Below are positions 34,501-46,500 of a DNA stretch of 64,000 nt, one piece after another; position 1 is the stretch's first letter, and every line of letters begins with the position of its first letter. Position numbers and translations under genes: made by a program. A model generated the notes under the pieces. It saw nothing but the letters and a program-made list of their open reading frames with translations, had not been told where the DNA came from and did no database searches. The DNA lies in the NCBI RefSeq assembly GCF_905147365.1, contig NC_056413.1, positions 2,992,501 to 3,056,500 on the forward strand, given 5' to 3'. This stretch comes from Aricia agestis. Taxonomy: Eukaryota > Arthropoda > Insecta > Lepidoptera > Lycaenidae.

Positions 34501-37500
34501 TGACTCGTAAGTCGTAAATGAAATAAATTAGATTCAGTTAAATTGTAAACACCTAAGTAGTAATTAATGGAAAGTTTCATATTATTGTCGATTTACACAC
34601 AAGAGACATTTCTTTTTCCGTTACTTTTATCTTTCCAATATTACATATCGACTGGAGCGATGTTTAAATTTGTTACTCAATTTTCTCCATCCAATTTGTT
34701 CCATCCTATTTCTGACTGACGGAGCAACGTTAAATGACAGATTCGACTGAGAATACAATAACAGACCATATTGTATTTAGGTCGAGAGAAATCTCAATTA
34801 TCTATCGAATCCGTATAAACATTTACATTACATGCGACTCCTTAGTCCTTATGTTTGTGTTCAATGCTCATGATCTCTATCTTTGTTGGCAGGCGGTGAA
34901 AAGAAGACTGAATCTGAGCGAGAGCAGCTCAGGTAGCCAGGGCCATGTGGTGCCGATGAAGGCGGACTTCAAAACGCCGAAGCAGAAGCGCGTCAAAGTG
35001 CTCACGCCGTACAGCCGACCGTCCAGTTCTATGAAAAAATACACAGAACGCTCCAGGTATATATTTTTTTTCTATGCGCCATCAGAGGCCGACAGGAATG
35101 GGCAAATGGCCGACGTTTTTTGTGTGTCCAGCTCTCATTGATGCTGGAATGTTTGTTTGTGAGTTTTACGTTAGTTAACGTATTTTTATTGTCCATAAAT
35201 ATAGTTAAAGGCTAAGTTTTACATTCATTAGAGTAGAAAAAATCTAGGTTTCTGAAGGATTTCTTCTAATGTCTAATAATTTACTAATTATTATCGAATT
35301 AATGCTCATTTTAGGTTGTCTATCGTTACAGGTTTGATACATCACTCGGTCTCCTGACCAAAAAGTTTGTAGCCCTCCTCAAATCCTCACAAAATGGAGT
35401 GTTGGACTTGAACCTAGCAGCGGAGCGCCTCTCAGTACAAAAACGACGTATATACGATATCACTAATGTTCTAGAAGGAATCGGCATACTAGAGAAGAGG
35501 TCCAAGAACAATATACAATGGAAATGCGGTAAGTACGAAACTTGTACTAATATTATATTTGGGTAGACGTTGTTCCTACGCGTAATCGCATGTCGCGCGG
35601 GATCCGTACGTATGTAGTTTGATAGTTTCTATATCCCTTTCCGGGACGCACAATATCTCTGTACCACATTTTATTGAAATTGATTCAGCGTTTTTAGCGT
35701 AGCTTTACACTGTTGCCGCATTAAAATCGAGACTTGAGTTTATGCTCGTATGCAGAGCTTAAGGTAAGGGTAGCAGTAATAACTAAGTCGGAAGGAGTCG
35801 TTATACTAAAATTTTAGGTGTGTAAAACATTAGGTGGTCGTCTTGTATGACAGCTGCGACTTGCGACTCGCTCGAGCGCGACCACTCCTGATTCCCTACG
35901 CTAGCGACGTAATTACATGCCCAAATTATTATCTGTTGACTGCGCGACGACGTTATGTAAGGGTACGGAATTAAATGTGTGACTTGTTGTACACATTTTT
36001 AGATCTAATCAGACGTCGATGCTAATGAAATTTTGTGTAAGTACACAACAGTAGTACCAGTATTAAATGTACGTTTTGTTGATTTTTGCGCCAAAAATAA
36101 ATCTTCATAGGTACTCTACTAACTTCTATGTACTTATATTGTACAACTTGAGCTTGTGTAGAAAATCATTTGTATTTGAAGCGATATACTATAATAAATT
36201 TATTATAAATATTTCTTGGCTTCTAATTTTTATTAGAAATCATGCAAGAACATTCAACTGTATATTAACAGATATGTTTACCGTTTAAGCATGAAATGTC
36301 CGTATATCCGTATAAAACTAGCAGTCCCAGCAAACGTTGTTTTGCCATATAAAGGATTTCTCCCATATTATTTTATTGAAGTGACTAAATAAGTATGTCA
36401 CCATGGCAACGTCCATCGCTATCCCGTCACACAAACAATGGTCGCCGTCAGTCTCGAGTTGTAATAATTTACTATTATTTATTCAACAAGTGTACTTATC
36501 AATATAAAAAGTAGATTTTCTATACATGTTTTAAAGCTATATTTGTATAGGTGTGGACGGCGGTGGTTGCGGCGAGGAGGGGCGCGCGCGGCGGCTGCGG
36601 CGCGAGGTGCGCGCGCTGACAGAGCGAGAGGCTCAGGTACTGATCTCCACGATAGATGATGATGTCCAACACACATTCCCAGCACTGCTACTCCTGTGAG
36701 CCAGGATAGACACCAACCAACCACGAAAAACCCCTTGATATAATTTCAAGGGTGCCCAAGAGACATGCTAAACTCTTAGACACACCTGAGATAGAATCTT
36801 GATGTATTATTATCATAGAAGTTGATTCATAGGCAGATGGTGGACGTAATTTGGTCGCGTGATGTCAAAGCCAGCCGTCTTTATTCTTAACGCAAAATAA
36901 TGTACAAAATACATTATTTTGCGTACAAATTTTCGCCCGTATGGAACCCCAGCTACGCTACCTACATTGATAGAATTGAGAATATTCAAAAAAAGTTTTT
37001 AAAATTCATACAGTTTAAGTCAAATACCCACCTACCTAACTATATCGAAAGATGCAAAAAATTTCACATCTTGCCTCTCGCCGAACGAAGAAACATTGCC
37101 GACTTGTCGTTGCTCTTCAAAATATTCAGTGGTTCAATTGATTGCCCGGAACTAGTCAGTAAATTTGAGCTCAAAATACCCTCCGGCTCTCTTAGAAGAC
37201 GTCAACTCCTACACGTTCCATATGCCCCTACCACCTACCGGCAAAATGCGTACATCGTGCGAGCTAGCAAAGCGTACAATACAGCGTCTCAAAGTACCGA
37301 CGTAGATCTATTTAATACTAATATTAGAAGTCTCAGAAAAGTGTTAACAGACCATTTCTTTAATACTACTGACAAAAGCTAATTTAGTTTATGATAATAA
37401 TTTGCACATTACTGATACATGATGATCCAAGTTTAGGCTATTATTTTTATTGTTGTCTTTCTTTTTTATTCTTTTATATATAATATGATATTAGATATAT

Positions 37501-40500
37501 TCACCACAGTGCGTCAATTTGACGTCAACAAAATGTATGTACAATCTAAACAAATACCTAGTCGCGAAAACTTTTAATTGGCATTTGTATTGTTACACTT
37601 GAATTCTACCTTTGTACTAGCTGTAAGTTTTCCTTTAAAATAAAATAAAAATAAAATAAAATAAAAAAAAAATACCATCAAAGAAGTTAATGAAGTCAGG
37701 TTAGGTCAATCCAATGTTATAGTTTGTGCGTTATAAGATGATATGGGTGACAGTTTTCATGTTCCTTGCTACGGGTTTTTTTTACAAGAAAACAAAAAAA
37801 ATCAAAATGTAATAAATTATATTCACGCATATCATCATAAAACGCACAAACTATAGTCCGGAGATGGCTGGATTGACTGATGAGTTGACTGTCATGTCAT
37901 CACTCATCAGTCAAAAGTCAAAATTGGCCAAGGGAGAAACGTGCGGCTCTAGCTCGATAAACTAATTTTGACGCAACGGATTTGACGTCATCTAGTACGC
38001 TACATATTAGCAAAATATTCTGCATTTTTGAAGATTTAAGCCTCTATAGGGACAGACAGCGGAAACCAACTTCGTTTTTTAGTAGTGATTAACTCTTCTA
38101 ATTGTAACCCCTAGGTGGGTCGCGCACTGACGGCGGCCGAGCACGCGCTAGCCCGGCTGTCGGCGGAGCACGGCGCGCGCGCATACATCACGTACGCCGA
38201 CCTGCGCAGCATACGCGACTTCCGAAACCAGACCGTCATACCCATCAAAGCGCCGCCCGACACCAGGCTCAGTGTGAGTTAAACTTTCACAGTTAAGCTT
38301 CCGCCTAACCTACGCGACCAAAGCGACTGCGAAGCGGGAGCGTCTGCAAAGCGGGACGTTCGCGTCGGCAGAGCGGGAATAATCTACGGTTTTCCACCGT
38401 AGTTTGGCCGAAGCCTTAGCGAAGCCAGATACCAGGCACCAGGGGCGTAGCCACCGCCGTATCTGCTGTATGAATTTTTCCTAAGGGACCCAAACAAATT
38501 TTTATATGGGACCCTCCCAAGGTCCGCTACGCTTCTGCCACGCTTTGATATTTTAAGGCGCTTTGCAGACGACGGGGCGGGGCGGGCCGGTCAATTTCGC
38601 CGCGAACGATAGCACAAAGGGAATCCTATATTACCAACGCACACGGCGGACAAAAAGACCGCGCCGCAGGTGCCCGGCGAGCACTGGCGGCGCGGCATGT
38701 CCGCGGACAAAAAGCCCGCCCGGCCCCGTCGTCTGCAAATCGCCTAAGGGTGCGTTTCGATTGCGCTTATGATTCGCAGCCCTGCCTCGCCCTCGCATGC
38801 GCAGTGATTCTATTAGTCGCTGCGCATGCAAGGGCAAATGCAGCGAATCCTAACGCAGTTTAAGGCTGCGTTTTCACTGAAGCGGAGCGGAGCGGAGCTT
38901 AGCGGTGCCCGAATTGACCAATCGTGCTATTACAGCGGAATGACAGCGAAGATTTCGAGCATGGTGATTGGTCAATTCGGCTCCGCTAAGCTCCGCTCCG
39001 CTTCAGTGAAAATACAGCCTCAGTCAGAAGTTTATCTTTATCACTAAGTAGCAATAACATAGTAAGCAGTAATAAGACTACCAGATAAGCTATGTGTATA
39101 TTTTTTGTCACCTTGTGAAACATGTCCTTACGCTAGTAATAGTAAATAGTACCTTGATCGTGGGAATCAGAGACAGATATTAAATTGTTATGCGGCACCC
39201 GGGTGCCGCTTGGGAGTTGATGGGATATTAGTCTCAGATATTGGTTGCATGTTATGGAAAAATACTTTTAATACATTTTCAGGTACCCCATCCCGACGAG
39301 AAAGGGTACACGATACATTTGAAATCCATGTCGGGTGAAATAGAAGTCTATCTCTGTCCCAAAGAGCGGCCTCCATCACCTCAACCATGTGAGTTTAAAT
39401 TAAGTTGTATACTTTATGAAGGCTATTATAGCAATAAGAGCTTTGGGCTTGGATGGTGCATAATAGAGACATGTATACAGGGTGTAATTAAACTAAGTGA
39501 TAATATTTTAGGCTGTGTATAGAGTTCACTGTGAAAGTAGCGCGCGCTTGTGACGCTGGAGCGCTTACCCATACAAATCGCAATTGCTCTTTCAGCGCTG
39601 CTACTTGTGAGTGAGCTCTATATAAGTGACACATACACACCCTAAAGTATTATCACTTAGTTTTGTTACACCTTGTAATAATTATGAATGAAAGTTGTTG
39701 CTGTTTTTTTACATTTTTATTGTGAAAGTGTAATATGTAGATAAAGCTGGTTAATGAGATTTTTTATTGATAGTTCGATTGTGTTTACAGTATCAGGTTT
39801 ACTGCCCTCGGATCCGCTGCTGGAAGACAATAAGGCGTTGTTAGCGCCTCTCATAGCCAAGCTGCAGTCCATGCCCTCCAGTTCCATCACTGCTGCATTC
39901 ACGTGAGTATGCATGCGGAACCAAGAAGATAACGTCACATAGACACTGTCGACTAACCTTAACATAGTTGACATTGTAAGGTATAAAGACACATACTAAT
40001 ATACTTCACCATTGTGTAAGCTAGATGATTTTGACACGTAGATCTTACCTTGGATTTTAGACTATAGGAAAATAGTATCATTTAGGCCCGATTCGACCAA
40101 ACTTGAAGTTACACGAGTATAACTATCATAAGAATAATTTTACTCCTTTAATTTACTCTAGGGTATTATCGTTTACATTTTACCAAGTTACTCAAAGAGT
40201 ATGAAATAAAATGTCAATTATAGTTCACAATGACACCGACCGTGACAGTTGAACCCTGTTGTGCAACTATTCTCAGTTTAATATTTACTCTACCAAAATA
40301 GCCCGTGTAAATAATTACCTCATTCTTGGATTAGAAGTTGGAAAAACTCAAAACCAGCTACTCTTAGATTAGGAGACAGTTATACTCGAGTAAAATTTTA
40401 GTCCAGTTTGGTCGAATCCGCCCTTAATAGTGTCAAAATATACTCGTGATTAGAAGTAAAAAATAAGTTGAAGAAATTTTTAATCATAAACAAGTTCAAA

Positions 40501-43500
40501 GCTTAATTCTTCTTATCTGTAAAGGTACCGATCCGATCTTTGCCGCGCCTAGCCGCGACCGTCATAACTTAAAAATAAAATGCCACTTTATGACATTCAT
40601 TTTACTCTACGCCACAACTCACAAGTGGCGGCAACATGGGTCCCATAAACCGAACCAACATTTTTGCTACCGAAATTGGTTTTATCTGTGTGTAAAAATA
40701 TGTGTACGTATACACTTACATAAGTATGATTGAATATGATTTATATGAGATTAAATTGTCAACGTGCGGCACGTGCCGACTGGACGTCAAAAAAGTGTGC
40801 TGCTGTCATGTATCACACGTCTCTTTTTACCACGCAGTGTTACTGATAGTGACATCTCTCTTGCTCAGGCCTTTGTTTTTCTATTCCGCTAGGTAAATTA
40901 ACTTTATGATGGGTCCCTACACAAATGTCATCAGAAAATGATATCTATAGTCTGTCATAAAGTGGCATTTTAGTTAAATACTAGCTATTTGATCGAGCTT
41001 TGCTCGGTATTCGATGAAAACGACTTTTTCTAAAAATGATTCCTAGCTAGATCGATTTATCGCCCCCAAAACCCCCTATATACTAAATTTCATAAAAATC
41101 GATACAAGATTTGTTGGTCGTAAGTGTAAAATATAGGAAAGTCACTTAAAGTGATTAATGGTTCTGTGTGTTGCAGGACCCCCGTAAAGCGCGAGCCCAT
41201 GGAGGCGGAGCGGCTGGTGGTGCGGTCGCCGTGTGTCACGGACCCCACGATGCCGCTGCCCGCCGCTGTAGCCGCCGCCGCCCCGCCCGCCCCGGCCACG
41301 CCCAACCCCGCGCCAGCGCTGCCCCCGCCACCCCCGCCATCCCTGCCCCACCTGTCTACGCCCGACAGTAAGTTTCGGCTTGTTTTTAAAAAAGTTGGTT
41401 CAAAAGGAAATCCCAGAATTCGGGAACTCATTAGGATTTTATATTAATACATTTGCCACTAAAGCTTAGGCGACACACACGAAGCACCGCCTGGACGGCT
41501 AATGTTTTCAAGTGTTGGTATGAAATTTCCAATACTTTTCTACTTACCAGGTAGAGCTTTGTACTAATTATCGTGTCGAACAGCTCTTATACGTCACGAA
41601 CTTAAAAATCTTCGTTCCCGTAACGATTTTCGTTTATAAGTCTTCCCTGCTCGTATGTCTAAAACGTCGAGTTGTTTGTTGGGGCAGCAGCAGGGTTGTT
41701 TAACAATCGGTCCAAGACTAGATATCAGGGCCCGTACCACGAAACGGTTTTGAGACTCAAATAATCGTACGAGAATGTTGCGTCCTACTACAAACGTGAA
41801 ATGACGTTGTTAGAGCAGGACGTGGCATTCTCGTCCGATTGTTTGAGTCTCAAAACCGGGTGGTAAGGGCCTAGAATCGGGCTCTATATAATTGGCAGTT
41901 ACTGATCTATTCCATAGAAAATCCATTGTAACTACTTAATATGGTTGACGTTAAGTGTCACTAAATAAAACATTTAAGTGTCTAGACTCTTAGAGTGCGT
42001 TTATTTTAGTCCAAACAAGTTCAAATTATGTGGGGTTACTTAAGACCTAATGGGTATTGTCCATTTTTTTTTAATTTTCCTCATTACAAAAACATTTAGA
42101 GGAATAAGGTCAGTGATCGTTTTTCTGTATATAAACGAAAAAAATACCCATTAGTTACTTATATTTTTGAACAAATATGTTTAACCTTTGTTTGACCTTC
42201 AATGGCGTTAAATTAGCAATAAATTCGACCAACATTACGTTTCGAACTTTTGGTAAGCTTCTCGTATCAGTTTTCACATAATGAGAACTTGCATTTCACG
42301 AACCAGCCATTATAAATAAGATTGAAAGGAAATTTAAAACATACTGCAGAGGTCAATAGGCCGTCGATGATGACGTCAGAGCGAAATTTTAAAAAATTAT
42401 TGAGAAAAAACTAGCCAATGAATTTCAAAATTATTTAATTTATATTCTTAAAATACACTATTTTAACAAAAAAAAAAAATATAAAAGTACATGTGATTTT
42501 TTTTGGACAATGCCCATACTACACGACCTGACTGGGCTATGGCTCGGAACTACTTGTGTATGTTCCAGCGCACCGAGCTCAAGCGGGCAAAACTGCTATA
42601 TAAACAAAAATGTGTTCCCTACACCATTAAACGACATTTGTGCAACAGGTGGCAGCGCCCGGGGCCGTCTGCGCAACGCGCTGATAGCCGACAGCGACGA
42701 CTTCGCGCCCATCATGGGCGGCGGCCGATTTCAGCTGCAGACGGAGGACCAGGAGGCCGGTATGTTGCTGTTTAATAGCCGAGTAATGATTGAGCGAGCA
42801 GCCTCGGGAGGCTGCCTCGTGAGGCAAATCTCAGGTCGGTCAATAGGTACCTCGCCCGAGGCCAACGCACGCGCTGCCTCGCCCGAGACCAACGCACGCG
42901 CTGCCTCGCCCGAGCGTGTCGCAGCCCGAGCCTCTCGAGGCTGCTCGCTTGGTCAGTACGCGGCTATTCATATGCTATGTTAGGCTAGGCAGTTGACGGA
43001 CCTCCGTCTGTTTGTCGGCTTATGTCAATTCATTAATTATCGGTTTGATGGGTTTGACTTAACGCGACCGAATTACTAAAGGCCTGTTAGAGCCAGTCCA
43101 CACGGCGCGTTGCGTCAGCGTTGCGTCGACGCAGCGCTGCCGTTGCTTTTAGATACAAATAACCAAAGTGTTCGTCGCAACGCACACATGACGGACAGCA
43201 GCCCCCGAGACGAAGCGGGAGGGGGAGTTGACGTTAAGACTGCTTCGTAATAACGATGCAATGACGCAGCGCCCCTGTGACCGGCTATGCGTTGGCGCAA
43301 CGCTGACGCAATGCGCCGTGTGGAATGGCTCTTAGGTCCGCCATCTGCTCTAGGAATTGACTTCTCTGATAGTACCATCGAGGTAGTTGATTCCTATGCA
43401 ATTGACAGACCAACGTTATTTGGTCGAATATATCAATTCAATGTTATTTGTGATCTGTCAGCTGGGTTTGACGTAACGCAACCAAACTACTCAGGTCCCC

Positions 43501-46500
43501 GATTTGCATAGGAATCAACTTCTCTGATAGGACATATACGCGGATATTACACACATATTTATAAAACAGGCACACGTCAAACGTTTAAGCACACGCCCGC
43601 GTTAACGCACCAAATCACCGACTGAACACAAATATAATTTACTAAACTATAATCAAGATAATGAGGCAAGGAGTTTATGAAAATTTCGGCAGTATGACAT
43701 TTTTTTGCCTCAATTCGCCGTTTACGCCGTTTAAGTCGCACAATTTATTTTTCTTTGCGTTAATTTATTCCAATCGATAGTTTATTTTGTAAATAAACTG
43801 CCTGGTGAAGAATGCTTGTTTTTTTTTATTACAATAATAATTAGGGTCGTCTATCCTCTGTTTGTCTCTCTTACATAATTTTGTCACGTACCAAGATTAC
43901 ATTTTCTCTTAATCTACTGTTAAAGTCCATAACGCCTTGGGGCTTGGCCCTTTAATTTACATATTATACATAATACAGTAAACTACCTAACTACAATAAA
44001 TATAATATATTTATCACTATTTTATTCTTAGGTTTATTATATGTTCCTTTTGTGTCATTTATTTTAGGTAATTAATCTTAAATTATGAGGATTACGTATT
44101 AATCTTAAAGTAGACTAATATGTAATCCTCATAATTTTTTAAGTTTTTATTAATTAGCTTTGTAGTGGAGATCGTGAAAATCTATTATTTAATCTCGACC
44201 AAATAAAAGCAAACACATAAACCATTACTTTACAAAAGTTTATTCATTTACTTTTAATTTACGAGAAATATAAGGCTTTTTTATTTATTTAATTTAGATT
44301 TATAATATGATCATTGAACATTTTTATGTTTTGAATCATCAACATTAATATTAACATGTTGCTTGTTGTGGGTACATCTGGCTGACTCGTCGATTTAAAT
44401 AATAACATTATAATATTATGTTTGTTACTTTCATGTCTTGTTGACTTACATTAATTGTGGCATATCGGACATCATTGTATGTAATAGCGGTGTTAAGTGA
44501 TTCATCACTAAAATTCATCAGAGGACGAAACGTACGTGTCTTGTGGCTAGTACTCGGACTGTGATTTGTGTATTAGTCACATCACAGTCAGAGTTCTAGC
44601 TACGCGGCGCGGCGCTGGCATCGGAGAAGACGGCGTACAGCGAGACATGTATGTATGTGGTGTCGATTCTGTGTACTACTGGAATGCTTACTTATACTTT
44701 ACACAAAGCCTCCTACTAATTCTCTAACGACCGCTTTCCCTGTTCACATTCTGTAAGTATTTCAAGCCCTAAAATACACGTTTAAAACCAGTAACCTAAC
44801 CTACAAATAACTCGTTTCGTTCTACTCTTCTGTACATATTTGTTCATGTTGTAAATATTTGAATTCGGTATGGATATGTTGTGGGCGTGCAATGTATATG
44901 GCGGCACGTGTGACGTCACACATGGGCGGGGCGAGGGGCGGGGCGGCGGCGAGCTAGGTCCAATGGGGCTGCAGTGCGCGTGTAGCACCATGGGATTTCA
45001 GCTCACGGCCGCCCCCACTAACAACTCATCTACTAATACCACGCATCATCGTGTAACACAACGCTCATTGTCTAACTGAATATTCTAAACATTTTTGGCT
45101 TAATATCATTTGGCTCAGGGTTAAAAAAATGATCAGTGTTGTCATGACGATATGGTACCATCGTTTTGCTTATTAAAAATACAGTTTATTAATTAAAAGA
45201 TCTTGCTACGACCATTTTGAAAGGTTTTATCTCACACGGACATTGTGTTTTATTAATTATTATCTGAAGTGTAGAATTGCGTGGACTAAAACAACATAGA
45301 ATAACATTTTTGTGTGTATAATTGAACAAGATGTTACTGTTATTGGACAAATAATATTAAGCAAGAAATTGTTTTGGTTCTTCGTGTTTTGTGTAAATAA
45401 TATTTACTATTATATTCTTAAGTGTATTATATTATGTTAGCTTTAACATGTTGCGGCCTCATTAATAAACGAAGAATTATGCTAAATACTCACATACGGT
45501 TTTGCTCGATAGTTTTACTCCAAATCGAGCAATAACCACCATGTGGGCCGCAAAACTGACAGCTCGAAGGCTCGCTTCGAGCCTGCTCGATGGAATTAAA
45601 TATGTCAAATATGTCATTTCCAAAACTATCGAGCAAAACCGTATGTGAGTACTTAGCATAAGATAAAGCTAAGCAATATATGTTGCTGTATTTGTTTCAA
45701 AGGGTATTTGACAGACGACAACCACTTGTGTATGTTAGTCCTGTTATTCGTTTAATAAAAAGGTTGTAAGGGTTGACGTAATTTAAGTGTTAATGGTGCA
45801 GTTTATTTCCTTTCCGGACCTTACAACAAGAAGACACATTTAATTATACGACCTTTGGTACTTATATTTTTTCGTTATCGAAATCGTCTTCTGTTTTAAT
45901 AATAATCGTTTAATAATATTGACTATAAGCTATGTTCACACTATGCGCTTTCGTTTTCAATTTTCGTCATATCTTCTTTTATTCAACTTTCGTTTTGGCG
46001 CATTAATTAATTGAATGCGTCAATGAACGCAACGCCAACTGTCATTTTTAATAACAAAGCGAACGTTTTGGATACGGTCAGAGGGCATGCGTCGCGGGCA
46101 TGCCTCACGTTCGGTGTTGACTGCGCTATAACGCATGCCCTTGATGACCAGAAAAAGACACAGAGTAGACAAAGCTATAGGCCAACAACTATATTATTAT
46201 AAGGGGGTTGTATATATCGTAATACGATCTCGAAAATTTGTGGACAGTCCCTAAAATGGCTGTAACCTCAGTGATTAGTCTTTTCACCTTGCTATAATTC
46301 CTTAAAAGTTTTTTTTCTATCTCCATTATTTCTAACAAACTGGTCTAGACAGTCGTTCTAATATCTATCTTCTATCTATCTATCTATCTTCTATCTATAT
46401 ATATAAAACTCAAAGGTGACTGACTGACATGGTGATCTATCAACACACAGCCCAAACCACTGGACCGATCGGGCTGAAATTTGGCATGCAGGTAGATATT

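Noticed and set aside
42840..42930. Short direct repeats CTGCCTCGCCCGAG with CCAACGCACGCG
   Set aside because: Two adjacent copies with no spacers; not a CRISPR array, and the host is an animal.
42503..42983. 90- and 157-codon frames around E2F exon 9
   Set aside because: They read through the exon, the MITE end and CTCGCCCGAG repeats; splice phases support only 42649-42759.
44870..45079. 69-codon frame tested as an alternative last exon of E2F
   Set aside because: Joining exon 9 (phase 1) at the only clear acceptor (CTGCAG ending 44974) gives a stop after three codons; no E2F-like text. The DNA motifs there are reported separately.
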